The translations under genes were made by a program, and so were the position numbers. Shown here piece by piece: positions 44,187-55,760 of a stretch of DNA of 64,000 nucleotides (position 1 is the stretch's first letter; every line of letters begins with the position of its first letter). The notes beneath the pieces were generated by a model that ran no database searches, was not told where the DNA came from, and saw nothing but the letters and a program-made list of their open reading frames with translations. Origin of the DNA: Thelephora terrestris (taxonomy: Eukaryota > Basidiomycota > Agaricomycetes > Thelephorales > Thelephoraceae); contig WIUZ02000007.1 in NCBI GenBank assembly GCA_015956445.1, positions 496,001-560,000 on the forward strand, given 5' to 3'.

Positions 44187-44944
44187 GTTTTTTTCTCCTT
44201 CACGAAGCACGTCGCTTGGAGAGTTGCAGCGCCTAGATGGCCAAACAGAAGGAGTGGATGGAATTGAAGAAGGAGCAAAAAGGGTGGGAACCGGCTACTA
44301 TATCGGGATTTGCATTGAAATGTAAGCGCAAAGCCGCATCGAGCATGTGTGGTAGCCGTTCCCCTCGCCGCCACCACGGATTCCACTACCGCAATCTACG
44401 CAGAGGATCCACGGGTGATGAGTACGGGATGGATCACCACCGTGCCGCTTGATTCTGTGCGAAAAGCTCGCGGGGGAGCCAAATATGAATGATTGGGCGG
44501 AGTTCTACGACGCCATATAGTGTCTGAAGTCTGGAAATCTGTTTTGCCGTTTCCGAAACTTGCGGAGGGTGCGATTGCACCGGTACAAGCGGGCCCTTTG
44601 CTTCGAGGAGTTTGCTTTTGCGTTCGTAGTAAAGGGCCCGCATTCGATGGTTGTGGTGATTTCGGTAGAATGAGTCGGCCACCTCTGTTGAAAAATGGAG
44701 GCCATGTATAAGATATTTGTTACTGACAACTACTCTTGCGCAAGTGGTGCCCTCGTAAAGGTAGTTTTGCATTTGATTTGATTTTTCTGGACGCAGTGTG
44801 ATCTGCGATCCTTCCAAATGCTGCAACCGTGAGAACTTTCCACTGAACGGCCACTTTAATGCTATGGGCGCCCATCTTACCCCCGCCACAGTTTCACCAC
44901 CAACTGTTTCCAGGGCCTCTGTTGCGCCCTGAGACCTAGGTACA
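44187..44944. other. Divergent intergenic region MMS19 / BTB gene
   Basis: A minus-strand open frame of about 170 codons (44952-44434) lacks a good start near its 5' end and shows no domain; it may be an accident or a relic. Nothing else is seen. Confidence 0.3.
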
Positions 44945-45769
44945 ATGTCCACCTATCAATTCACTGCAGACGATGCCGATATCGTCCTTCGTGCCTCACG
45001 ATGCGACACGCCACGCGAGTTTCGCGTTCACAAGATCATCCTCTCTCTCGCATCACCTGTATTCAAAGACATGTTCAGTATTCCGCAACCCGATTCATCG
45101 ACGACCCTCGCGGAATCCGCGATTCCGATAATTGACGTCGACGACACCCCCAGCGACTTGGAGCTCCTCCTCCGCATGATCTACCCCTTTGGGTTCCCTC
45201 CAATGCCCACCCTCGACGCAATATCATGCGCCTTCATCCTACTCGATAAATACGAGATGCAAAGTGGGCTTTTGCAAACCCTCAAGTCGCTGCTCGTCTC
45301 TCCCGAATTCCTCAAGAATGACCCAATCCGGGTTTATTCCATTGCCTGTCGCTGGAAGCTCCAGGAGGAAGCAGACCTAGCTGCTCCTCTTACCAGCTCC
45401 TTTGACGTAGTGATCTGTGTCCGTGAAGAAGATGTCCAATGGATGACGAGCGTGGAGTACCATCGCATCCTTACGCTCGAAAAGCAGCGGCAATTGAAGA
45501 GCCAGAGGGTCATATCTCACACCCCCTCCACATGCAGTGGCTGTCACAGCTACAAAAGTTTCTACATCGAATATCGCGGGAAGCTCCTGGAAAGTTTCAA
45601 GATCGATCATCACACCTTCTATGATCACAGCAAGTGCATCATTCGTTGCTTCGAGATTGTGATGGAGTTGAAGGATGATGGAGCATTTTTGGGATGTGGG
45701 ATTTCACCAGGTTCTCACCTGGGAAGTTTCATAAGTACCCTGGCAGAGAAGCTAAGCAGCCCCACCTAA
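44945..45769 (+). CDS. BTB/POZ domain protein
   Basis: A single exon encodes 274 residues. The N-terminal half is a BTB/POZ fold: DADIVLRASRCDTPREFRVH, KIILSLASPVFKDMFSIPQP, then PSDLELLLRMIYPFG and LLDKYEMQSGLLQTLKSLL. This order (D-I-h-h, F-x-V-H-K-x-I-L-x-x-x-S-x-V-F) is the family signature. The C-terminal half carries Cys pairs (CSGCHSYK) and helices with no named domain. Agaricomycetes hold large families of such BTB-only proteins, in general proposed as dimerisation modules or Cullin-3 adaptors; the substrate is unknown. The frame is clean and the start MSTYQFTADD follows a CTAGGTACA leader. Confidence 0.92.
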   Translation: MSTYQFTADDADIVLRASRCDTPREFRVHKIILSLASPVFKDMFSIPQPDSSTTLAESAIPIIDVDDTPSDLELLLRMIYPFGFPPMPTLDAISCAFILLDKYEMQSGLLQTLKSLLVSPEFLKNDPIRVYSIACRWKLQEEADLAAPLTSSFDVVICVREEDVQWMTSVEYHRILTLEKQRQLKSQRVISHTPSTCSGCHSYKSFYIEYRGKLLESFKIDHHTFYDHSKCIIRCFEIVMELKDDGAFLGCGISPGSHLGSFISTLAEKLSSPT

Positions 45770-46029
45770 ACTTTGTTCGGTGCAAGGTATCGTCCTCCCC
45801 GTCACGGCGGACTCCACATGCTGAGACAAAGATCCAGTTTTCCGATAGTCCACGCCCAGATAGCGAGCGTAAATGGCGGTAGCCTGCCTCGTGTAGAATT
45901 CTGGAGTTTTTACGCCCTTCTGTTTCCCTCTCATACGCCCAAACGAATTCAATCATGCGAACAATTAAGTGTAGCAACAACACAGCGGTAGAAAGCGAAA
46001 TTAAGACGAAAATTAAAGGAGGCACCCAA

Positions 46030-47872
46030 TCACCGTCGGCGTCCGCGTTTCAGCGACAACGATCTGATGGTCTTTGCCAATTTCTGGCTCGTCGCCAGAA
46101 GCGGTGAAGTCGGTTCTTCGAGCTCAAATTCTTCCTCAGCTTCGAACCTCCTTCTGTTTGGCTCCAATACCAATGGAGGAAGCTCGCCGACAAAAACACC
46201 CGAGTGAGGCTCTGTATACCGCCCCATCTGTTCCACCATAGCGGGGAGCGACGGTATATGCCCGTATGTGGTAAACGTCGGAGAGTCGTTGACAGGAGGC
46301 GGACGTCCGATCTCAAGGATTGGCCCTTGGTTAGCTCGTGTGACCGTACGAGCAGCCCTCGAGCGGATGTTCCTGCCTGCGATCCATTTCTCAGTGATGT
46401 GAGCAAACGACTTCGGCTGGGGGACCGTCGGACGAGGAGAGCGAATCTGGGGGCAGCTCAACAGTCAGCACCCACACGCTGAAAATACAGCCAGACACAC
46501 TGAAGGTATCACGTACTGTGAGGGTCAGGGCTAAAGAAAGGGTATATCCGATAGATCCAAGGTAGCCGAGCATATCCGTCCAGAACACATGCACCGTTAG
46601 TGGATGGACGCCCCGCGCCCAGTCAAGTCCCAATGAGAAGAATGAGACTATAAAAACCAGCCGACAACCGAGGCGAACTCGCTGTTCCGGGGAAGGTGAC
46701 CGAATCAACATTGCACATCCTGAATGCCATCAACATAGTCTCACATTTAACTCTTGGAACCTGAAGAGCTGTACGAGAGCCGGCTGATCGATCCCTCGCG
46801 TTTCCTGTGGACGAACCGGCGTCGACACTCTGCGACCGGCGGAAGATCAGGGGTGAACCCACCATTTCCTGAATGTAAGCTGAGAAGCGGATTCTGTGTG
46901 CTCTGCGTAAAAGATTGCCAATCATTCAAGGGAGCGGAGCCTCCTTACAGCATCGGTATGAAACCAATCGTCGGCAACAAGCTACCAAGGCTTCCCGCGA
47001 TAAACGTCCACGCTTTGCACTATGAGCGCAATCAACCCACGACACCCACAACAGAGACCGAAACTCACCTTCGCCATGTCGCCGCAACTGGCCGCAGCGA
47101 CAATCGGCATATAAAGCCCAACGATTACCGACCCCACGATCCAAGCCTGCAGGTACCTGCTCCTTAACCAAAGTCCTTCGGATAACATCGTATTGAAGAG
47201 GAAGATCCAGCGGCACAGCTCGCCGAGATGGACGATGCTAAAGAATGGATCATCCTGAGATAAGCCATCTCCATCACAAGTTGAAATGTAGTAGAAGCGG
47301 TACATTTCGAGCGCCCAACTGATGCTGAACAGGACGATCAGGGCGCGTAGCGACCTTTTGTGCGTTGGTGTCCAAGATTCGACCGGGTTTGGCACGATAG
47401 TCCCTGGGCAGCCGGTAAATACGCTCGACCAAGGAACAGCTGGACACGATGTCACCTTCGATCCCGACGACGACCAGCCCCTCCTCATACTTTAGCGTTG
47501 CAAAACCAATGCAAAAGACCATCAAGGTCAGGATTGAAGATATATACAAGTACTGTCACGCTCTAGGTTGACACAATATCAATGCGCGAGAGTTCGATGA
47601 GGCGCACCAGCATGATAAACCGGAAACGCCCAGATCTCGTCCCATCGTACCTGGATCCCCCAGCGTCAGCTGAAACACGCAAAAGCAGGCGGGCACAGCG
47701 CTCACTTGAGGCATCGGAACCTCTCACAATGCCAGAGATACCAAACGCAAAACGCACCGAGCTGCGATCTCCATTAAGCCACCGAACATCTTCACGCAAG
47801 AAATCAAGATCACTCACTAAAAACGGACATGCAGGCCCACGCCAAGCACACTTCTAAGCCAAGATGGGTCAT
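46030..47872 (-). CDS. Multi-pass membrane protein, copy A (unknown family)
   Basis: From ATG 47872 (MTHLGLEVCLAWACMSVF) the gene reads through LGAFCVWYLWHCERFRCLK, YISSILTLMVFCIGFATLKY, LRALIVLFSISWALEMYRFY, IFLFNTMLSEGLWLRSRYLQ, AWIVGSVIVGLYMPIVAAAS and FWTDMLGYLGSIGYTLSLAL to a hydrophilic tail ending LSLKRGRRR. About seven hydrophobic segments and a long charged C-terminal tail suggest a 7-TM receptor-like layout, but no receptor family is recognised. Copy B at 49147-51210 shares the same order of segments. At the first intron, copy A has one base more than copy B next to the donor, which would shift the frame, so A may use a different splice site or be damaged. Confidence 0.6.
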
Positions 47873-49146
47873 ACCAGAACCTGTCTCCCGCGACTCAGGA
47901 CCGTCCAACGGTTCACCAGGTCTCAGTCAACGAGGGAGTGCTACGTCGGCGTAGAGAGTTGAAGACAAACAAGACGGAATGAAGTGACAACAGGCCCCTT
48001 TAGTGCCCTTCCGTTCCCATCTCTACCAGCCAAGTAGGTGCCTGTGTACATGACTTTCCGAGAGTCTCTTCTCTGAGGGAGAACTATTAACCGTGTTGTC
48101 TCAAGGGGGGAGGTGAATGAACGTTTTGGACCCGGATCTTTTGGGCACTGCTATTTGAAATATAGTAGGCTTTGATGGTGGCGAAAGCCATAAGCTTCGC
48201 AGCTCTTCGCAGCCACATGTGCCATGAAGCAGGCAGCTGTCAACGGGCGGCCACTATGTTTTGACACTTTGCTGTGACTGCCATCGTCAGGGCCGTCACT
48301 CAAAATCATCCTCTCAGCAAGAACGTCGGACCCGTGAACATTTACTGGTGGACACTGTCAAGCAGAGGAAATGGGTGGCATGCGCGTAGAATTCAAATGC
48401 CACCAAATCATCATTCAAACGTGATTATTCGAAGTTCATTTGGTGTTTACCAGGTAACCAGTTGGAACTGCGCTTCGGGGCCGGAATATCCCCAGAGGAA
48501 AATCTTATTTCCACTATACTTGATCCGTGCTGCCGCCATCATGGGACGACAGAGGAGAGACAACCATCCCAGACCAGCTAGGGCATACGACATGCAAGCT
48601 TGAGCGTGTCAGCCGGCGGTCTTGGCCTACGCGGCATTGAATGGTACGAAGTCCGTCGGTACGCTACGCGCCGACTCTTTGCAGTTCTATTCCAATGCGG
48701 GAGGGATTTATAGAGGCGAAAGAGCTGGTGGTCAATTTGAAATCTTCTTTCACATTTACCCCACACTTTCAGAGCACCTGGTCTGATCGCGAGGTCTGTA
48801 TCGCCCCCCCTAGGGCCCTATGGTCGCACGAGACGGACCAGACCCTATCATCTTACGGCACACCTACAACCATACCATTTGCATCGACGTGATCAAAGCG
48901 TCTCTGCCATTCGAAAGGTATAGCATCCGAGCGAAATCTACACGCGGAAAAGCTTTCAGAGAACTGGAAAAACAGAACCATTTCATCGAAACCAGTTCAT
49001 ATTTTGAACACTTGGCCACTGTGGCGCACAAGATCCTCAAGACAGTAAGTACAAAGTTGCGTAAATAATAAAGCACAATGAAAGCATCAATAAAAACTTA
49101 TGGCAGAACGAACGCAAATCCGACCCTTTCTCCTACTGCATCATAT
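47873..49146. other. Interval between membrane-protein copies, no gene seen
   Basis: Open frames are short. Nothing was recognised; it should hold the promoter of copy A and the 3' flank of copy B. Confidence 0.3.
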
Positions 49147-51210
49147 CTAGAGCAAGCCGCGATAAGGAAAATGGAGGCACGAGCAACATTGGCGGAGCTC
49201 ACCGATCGGGGATCTGATATTCTTGAGCCAGTTTTTACCAGAATCTCCACCTGAACTCTTCTTCCTCCTCGGTTTGGTATCGGACAAAAGGACCTGCGGT
49301 GTGTAAAAGTCTTCTCTCCCAAACTCTATGTCTTCCCTCCTATTTGGCCTCAGAGGGATTTCCTTCGTCATCATCGGCGGTGGGCTGGAGTCACGACTGA
49401 AGGATGGTGAAGGTGAACGGACGCGATTGAAGTTCCGCCAGTTGCTGTCACGGTCAATGCGTGAAAGAGAGGGTTGATCTAAAGCGCGTGGGGGAAAGTT
49501 GTTAAAATACAACGGTGGTTCGTCTTCCTCAGAGGTGAACACCATCGCTTTGGGGGAAGTTGGGGACATGGGGGACATCGACGATTGGGACGCAATGTAC
49601 CGTCGAGGTTCCTCCCTCAGATCCATTGTTTGGGCAGCGATGGTGGAGGCGGCCCTATGTCTCGACCTGGTAGCGATGTATTCTGTGACGGCAGATCTAG
49701 GGAAGAAGATCTACAGAGGGTCGGGTGAATGGAGGATCACCACCTGTGACGATTCGGGACGCACCACCAAGGTGAGAGCTGACGAGACGCAACACCCGAA
49801 TGCGCCAACCATGGCCAGGAAGTCAGTCCAAAACATGCTTTCGTTCACATGGTGATGCCCACGGACTCCATCGGCCCCGAGAATCAAGATGGGAAGAGTA
49901 AACATGAAACGAAAGACGACCCGCACCCGCTGATGGCCGACCTAGTCAACGACAGTCGGCTCAAAGTGCAGATGGAAAGCTTACGTTCAGCTCTTGGAAC
50001 CCAGTGAGGCGGACCACCGTCGCTTGATCAACGCCCTGGGATTCCTATGTATTCCCTTGTTTCAGCTGGGCTTTCCCTCGAGCCTTGGTGAGCCTACTTA
50101 CGAGATTCCGTAGGAAACTCGGGAAGATGAACCTTGAACAGAGGGGGTCAGCCGTTGTCTCCACGAAAGGCATCATGATCAGAACACACAAGACCGGCAT
50201 GAACAAAATCGTCAGCGTCAAACTTCCTATGCTGCCCCCTAAGAAAGTCCACGCTTCGCACTAATTCCAAGCCAAGTCGGCAAAAGGCTCTCCCTGAAAC
50301 ACCAAAAGGAACATGCTGACCTTTAGTGGATCATCTCGTGATGCGGCAGTAATCGCCGGCATGTATGTGATCGCACAGACCGACCCGATCGCCCAGACGT
50401 AGAAGAACTTGCTTTTGAACCAATTTTGTTGTACAGTCCTCGTATTTGTCAAGAAGAGCCAGAAACAGAGTTCTAGGTGATCAGGCGTGGGAAGAATGAG
50501 CACAAGCCGCTGAGAAATTCTATGCGGCGGGCGCACCTTCGAGATGTGTGATCCTGTAACCAAGACGAACACGCGGGAACGGCGGAATTCAGCCACCGAT
50601 GGTTCATTAGATGGATCTTGCCACTCACATTTCTAGCGCCCATGCAATGGACAGGGTCATCGTAAGCGGAAAGATTGAGCGCAAATGAGCCTCCGGCCAC
50701 AATTGATATGGCGTTGGGATGACTTGATGGGCGCACACAGTGAGTTGGCTTGCCCACAAGCCGAGGTAGAACATGAAACCCACTTCCGTGACCGGGGAGA
50801 TAGATGTACCCCTCCGTGTACTTGATCGCTGCGTTGCCTATGGTGTATGTTGCTAATGTGGGCAACGATAATATGTACGTATACTGCGTAGAATGTTCAA
50901 GTTTACAGGTGTGGTGAGGAAATAAATTGAGAACTTACGGTCATGAATCTTTTGAAAACTCCTGATCTCGGGTTGTCCCACCTGTTGATCCAGATCACAT
51001 GAGTATCGAGTTGTCCACGACTGTGGGGAGTTTGTGCGACGAGAGACCATACCTCAGGCATCTGAACCGATCATAATGCCACAGGTGGTACGCACAGAAT
51101 GCAGCGAGCTGAAGGACATCAGTCGAAAGGTTGTCTGTTTGAAGATCAGAACTCACAAGAACAGACATGATAGCCCACAAGCCATAGACTGCCGGTGAGA
51201 TATGGGTCAT
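49147..51210 (-). CDS. Multi-pass membrane protein, copy B (paralogue of copy A)
   Basis: ATG at 51210 opens MTHISPAVYGLWAIMSVL, followed after an intron (GTGAGT..CCTTCAG) by LAAFCAYHLWHYDRFRCLRY. Later exons give YTYILSLPTLATYTIGNAA, IKYTEGYIYL, FYVWAIGSVCAITYMPAITA and FRFMFTLPILILGADGVRGH.. FWTDFLAMVGAFGCCVSSAL. The tail is long and Ser/Pro-rich (SMSPMSPTSPKAMVF, RVRSPSPSFSRDSSPPPMM) and ends with a Cys cluster (RQCCSCLHFPYRGLL) that could be acylated. Membrane segments align with copy A; loops and tail do not. The role is unknown: a receptor-like or sensor function would fit seven spans plus a phosphorylatable tail, but this is inference. Confidence 0.65.
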
Positions 51211-52541
51211 GACGGTCGCGTTGAATCACCGCTATCGGGATTCGAATCTGGAGGTCGGAGGTGAGGGTGGGGAAAGCGAGAGAGGCGTGGAGGAGGAATG
51301 CGGATGTCCAGGACCACAAGAGAGGCGGAAGGGGGGGTTCGGTGCATCAAACGAGGGTATATAAAACCCTGATGCATCCTGCAAGAGTACCTGGGCGCCA
51401 TCATACGATCATAGATGACCAGAATCAGATTGAATTAGCGTGCCAGAAACCGATCTCCACGTGTGACACTGTGATGCCGGAGTCCACCGGTAAATTGTTG
51501 GCGGAGTGACCGAACAGTCGTAGCCTTAGGTCTGCCATCTTCCTCAATTTTCAATGCCGCACTTACATGTTTCATGAGTACCTCAAAACGATAGCGATAC
51601 CTGCACACCTATTTTTTCTCCAACCGGGTGCAAACCTGCCGCTGTTCGCGTTCAACTTTCGGCGCCCACCCAGGGCTTACACTTAGAGCCGCCGATAAAA
51701 CACCACCGGCTCAGACAGGCATCCGTGATGCTTTCATCATTTGCCTGAGTCCAAGGCCTCAAACTGTTGCTGCGCCGCTTGCGAGCAAGTCGTTTGCGGT
51801 GTCGGCGTTCGTCAGTGGGGACCATGAGAAATTTGTCGGCATCCCTGATTTCCCTGAGCCGCTGGCGGGCTCTGCCGAATCTAGAAGATCTGGCCCTAGG
51901 GTCCCTCGGGCTGTGCGGCGGTGAGTGCATGATCCACACCCTGGTCAACGTCCCTGGCCGCCGTGGACTTACATGGCGATTCAACGTCTCTGCGGCCTAT
52001 GTGCGGGATGCTCCTCATGTTTCCTTAGACACTCTTCGCGAGCCGGCCTGGAATTGTTTCATGTCTAGGCCCAATGTAGAGTAGGGCGGAACCGAGGTTT
52101 CTGCTTTTTCATTCCATGTGCAGGAAAACCACATCAGGAGAACATATAGGGGTGCAGGTGGTAAACAACAAGTCCGGTGGCGTATCGCTCGGATCACGTC
52201 AAGAAGTGTCACAGAAACTTGACCAGTGCTAGTGAGCTCCGAACGCCCGGGATATACGGCAGCTATTCCAGGAACAGTCATACATATACAAACGCAAAGA
52301 AAACAAGATCGATCGTAGCAGAGCATGCGTGCGACGGGTCGCTCGTTATCATACAAATTCTGGATGCCAAGAGGATACAAGGGTCGTTATATACACAATT
52401 CATAACTTACACGAGACCGGGAACGAAATCCGAGAAGGCGATCAGCTAGGTCGCAAGCCTGCATTGCTGGGGCATGGATAACAAGCAGATGCGTCTGGGG
52501 TAGACCAGAGGGGCGAGAAGTGTGGAACACCATTGCCGTCG
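51211..52541. other. Interval without a recognised gene
   Basis: Overlapping open frames at 51628-52085 on both strands have no domain or intron support. TATATAAAA (about 51358) is a TATA-like stretch. Confidence 0.3.
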
Positions 52542-53413
52542 TCAGTTGGAATGTTCGAGTTTTGCATTTGATGATCTTGTAGAACTGCGAAGCTTCTTCT
52601 TGGGTGGTGGGACTGGTGATAGCATCCGGCTCTCCGAACCCGATTCGCCTGAATCCTGTTTTGATCGCTTTTCACCGCTCAACTTCAGGGACTTGTCATC
52701 CGTTGGTGTCAGCGAGGACGAAGCGGAGGCTCTAAAAGTGGTGTTCAATGTCGGGTCAGGGTCGCTCTCAGTTAGGCTAGCATCTAAGCGAGACGCCACT
52801 CACTCAAGCTCAAGATGTGCATACTTGCGTTTCAGACTTTGATATTTTTGTTCAAGTTGTTCTCGGTCCTCTCTCATACCGAGGATCTGTTCTCGTGCAA
52901 CCTTTGCAACGCCACAAATGACGGCTGAGTGGAGGTTGGCGCGACGTTTCCATGACTCGCAGTATGCGCGCAGGATGGCGTTCTCCGCACGCAATTTCGA
53001 CACCTCCGCATCAGTTTCTACAGAAGGCGCCGGGACATCCTGAATCCCATCCAAGTAGATCCTGCGTAATGACGGAAGTACGCTGCTCCTCAGGTGTCCC
53101 GGAACGGCGTTCGGATCAATGTTTGCTGGACGGGGATCATCATTAGCACCCACAGAAAACCCGCGGAAGGTTAAACAAACAGAGGCTCACTGATGCTGTA
53201 CGGATTCCTGCACGACGGGCAGCGATGAGTGCTCAAGTGAGTAACGTCGAATTCAATCTTTGAGAGGATGCACTCGTGGCAATAGACGTGACCTTGTGCC
53301 TCAGATCAGCTCGGGCTCGAACGCGGATCAAAGCGTAAGGAAGGCAGAGACGTACCACAAGGTAAAGCCATCGGTGACTTGAGTGTATCGAGGCAGATAA
53401 CACACAAAGCCAT
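52542..53413 (-). CDS. RING-finger protein, copy 1
   Basis: ATG at 53413. The first two exons encode MALCVICLDTLKSPMALPCG, HVYCHECILSKIEF.. and HRCPSCRNPYS, a C3HC4 RING finger of a putative E3 ubiquitin ligase. After an intron the reading is TNIDPNAVPGHLRSSVLPSL, RRIYLDG, then a coiled coil (AEVSKLRAENAILRAYCESW.. REDREQLEQKYQSLKRKYA). A 72-base intron (GTGAGTGGCG..CACTTTTAG) removes an apparent in-frame stop near 52800. The tail is Ser-rich with a basic patch (PPPKKKLRSSTRSS). Order and key segments repeat in copy 2 on the other strand. Substrate unknown. Confidence 0.85.
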
Positions 53414-54104
53414 CTGTGAAGAAGGAGGGGGTTGTGGTGGTAGGAGTCGAAGAGCGTAAACGTCAACGGAGAACAGGATGGAGTGGGGGGATATGCTCCG
53501 GGCCTGGAACCTTTATAAGACCGTGGACGGATGGGTCTGGTGACCTCTAGGCTCTAGCCGGCATATTACGTGCGAAGTACCAAGCGCTGACTTATCGAGA
53601 CGGTCCCATTCGCCTTGGCTAAGTCGGGGTAAAATCCCCAGAGCGGCCCCACGATGCGCCGGGTCCACTTTACAGACGGAACAGCAATCTCTCGTCGCCT
53701 TTATGAAGTCGATCGTCCCTGTGCATAATCTTCACCCACTCTATAGCGAATGGCACCAAGGGACGAGTTATCTCGAGGAGGCGTCATCTATGGATGGCCC
53801 TTCTCCCGCCCCACGCAGAAGCGGTGTCCACCGTCTTAACGATGATGTCCCTCCCGACCTAAAGCTTGAGGTAAAGGATCACTCGGGATTCCGAGTGCTT
53901 GATCTTGATTCCCGAAAAGTCGGAGTGGGACGGGGTACTGCGGATGATGAATCGATAATGAGTTCAATCCGGCACACGTGATCTTCAACGCGTCGCGTTT
54001 CGCCCATTCCACCAAGACCGAGCCGAGAAGCTTGCGAACCCCTGAACGAAGACACCACCTATAACGTCCCGTCATTGTCCGACGGCGCGGGGGAATAACT
54101 TTAG
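53414..54104. promoter_or_regulatory. Divergent promoter region between RING copies
   Basis: 691 bp separate the two start codons. TTTATAAGA lies at about 53511, near 100 bp upstream of copy 1. A possible shared control is inferred from the arrangement only. Confidence 0.35.
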
Positions 54105-55539
54105 ATGTCGGAATTAACCTGCGGCATATGTCTCGACGATCTCAAAAGTCCTGTTTCCACGCCCTGCGGTGAGTGATTACCATGCAGTTTACACGAACGG
54201 CACCTGAACAGCGTGTGGGATGGGCACAGGGCATCTTCATTGCAAGAAATGTATGTACGAGCATGTGAAGTCCAGCACCGATGCAATTCGATCCACATGC
54301 CCAACATGTCGGTCCCCATTTTACACCGGTGAGTGGCTCAAAACGTCCGAAACCCCGTGTTCCGTCGCTTCCCCCACTTCCAAAACCCTCCGTGTCTACG
54401 TCCATCCGCCCGAGTGTTTCGCGTTTCCGCTTCCGAACTAAAATGACCCTACAGTGACCTTGGACCCCACCTTTGTTCCGGCAAAATATCAACCCTTCAT
54501 CATCCCCACCATTCGCAAAATCTACCTCAACACTGATCCTGGAGGAACTTCTGCCGCTTCGAGGCAATTGCAGGAACAACTTACTGCGGTCAAGAAAGAA
54601 AATGAGGACCTGGTGTCCAAGCTTAAGGGACGGGATCGGGATGTCAAACTCCTGATGGCAAAGTGCGAGTCTACAATGGCCGCTGCCACGGCCCATGCGA
54701 GAGGAGAACGGGATACAAGGCTTGAGAACAAGCGGTTGCGGCAGGAAATGGGCCAACTCGCGGAACAGTACAGGGCTCTTCAGCTCGAATTCTCCAGACG
54801 GGAGCACCGGATTGGGTCTCCTGTTGAAGATGGAGCCAGACCCAATGACGAAACGCTACGGGATCATCCTCGGAGTCAGTCCAGGTTAGTACCATGCGCA
54901 TACATTCAGTTCCCTTTCTTTGGCGTACTGTTGACCCTGACGTATCTTTTCTCTCCTACTTTTGTCTATTGCTTGCGTCGCGATCGTGTGCTGCCTGGCT
55001 TCTGCACGGAAAATCCTCATAGGCACATCGCTAGTCCGCCAAGTCGCAAGAACGGCAATAGACGTTCCTCAAATGAGTCCACGGGTGGGAGTCCCGATAG
55101 CACGCCCACCGTTGTCAATAAACGAAAATACGTGGCCTCGAATACCTCCACTTCGTCAACGCCGTCATCTCCGTCCTCGGATGTGGATCATGGAGCTAGC
55201 AACCCTGAGGAACGGTTGGTGTTTAGGTTACCTCATCGAGGTCAGGCGGCGAAACGTCCACGCTTGAGCTCTGCTTCATCGGGAGGAAGCGATGTGACCG
55301 TTTCGTGCATTTCATCGCAGCAAATGTCATCCCCTCCGGTGTTTAGAAGACGCCCTCCGACACCTTTCAGTCGTCCCTTGGAAGAAACCCCGGTCGCTAC
55401 CGGTGATCAGGCTGAGGATTTGGGGTATCCCGAGCGTAACGGAAACGACGAGGTTGAAGCGGATGGGAGCTCCCCAGCCACCCTGTATGACCTTTCGAGC
55501 GATGATAGCTTGAACTTGCCGTTGTGGCGCCAGCGTTGA
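54105..55539 (+). CDS. RING-finger protein, copy 2
   Basis: ATG at 54105. Exons encode MSELTCGICLDDLKSPVSTP CG, HLHCKKCMYEHVKSS.. and RSTCPTCRSPFYT, a C3HC4 RING. Then follow DPTFVPAKYQPFIIPTIRKI YLN (compare GHLRSSVLPSLRRIYLD in copy 1), a coiled coil (LQEQLTAVKKENEDLVSKLK.. RLRQEMGQLAEQYRALQLEF) and a long Ser/Pro-rich tail. An open stretch near 54890-55010 reading as hydrophobic (VLLTLTYLFSPTFVYCL) is more likely an intron (GTTAGT.. ) than a membrane span. The protein ends SLNLPLWRQR at 55539. It is larger than copy 1 because of the tail. Role as an E3 ligase is inferred from the RING. Confidence 0.85.
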
Positions 55540-55760
55540 GTTGTAAAAAGCTTGTTCTGCATTTGCTTTTGTCGGATGATTGTCGGTTTTCTACGTACTG
55601 TGTATTCCCGCTGTTGCCTCGTGTTTTATTATCTTGCCGTTTTATCGTTCTTTGTCCGCCAACTCCGAGAGTATATATTAAATAGCGAGCCTCATGTTCT
55701 CCGGCACCTTTGCGCTCGATAGTTGATAGGAACTAGTACTTGCGAATCCGTCCGCCCTTC

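Noticed and set aside
44434-44952. 172-codon minus-strand frame upstream of the BTB gene
   Set aside because: It begins at a non-ATG codon overlapping the BTB start, has no recognisable domain and probably is not a gene.
54890-55010. A membrane span in RING copy 2
   Set aside because: The hydrophobic stretch lies between a GTTAGT donor and a later acceptor and is better read as an unspliced intron.
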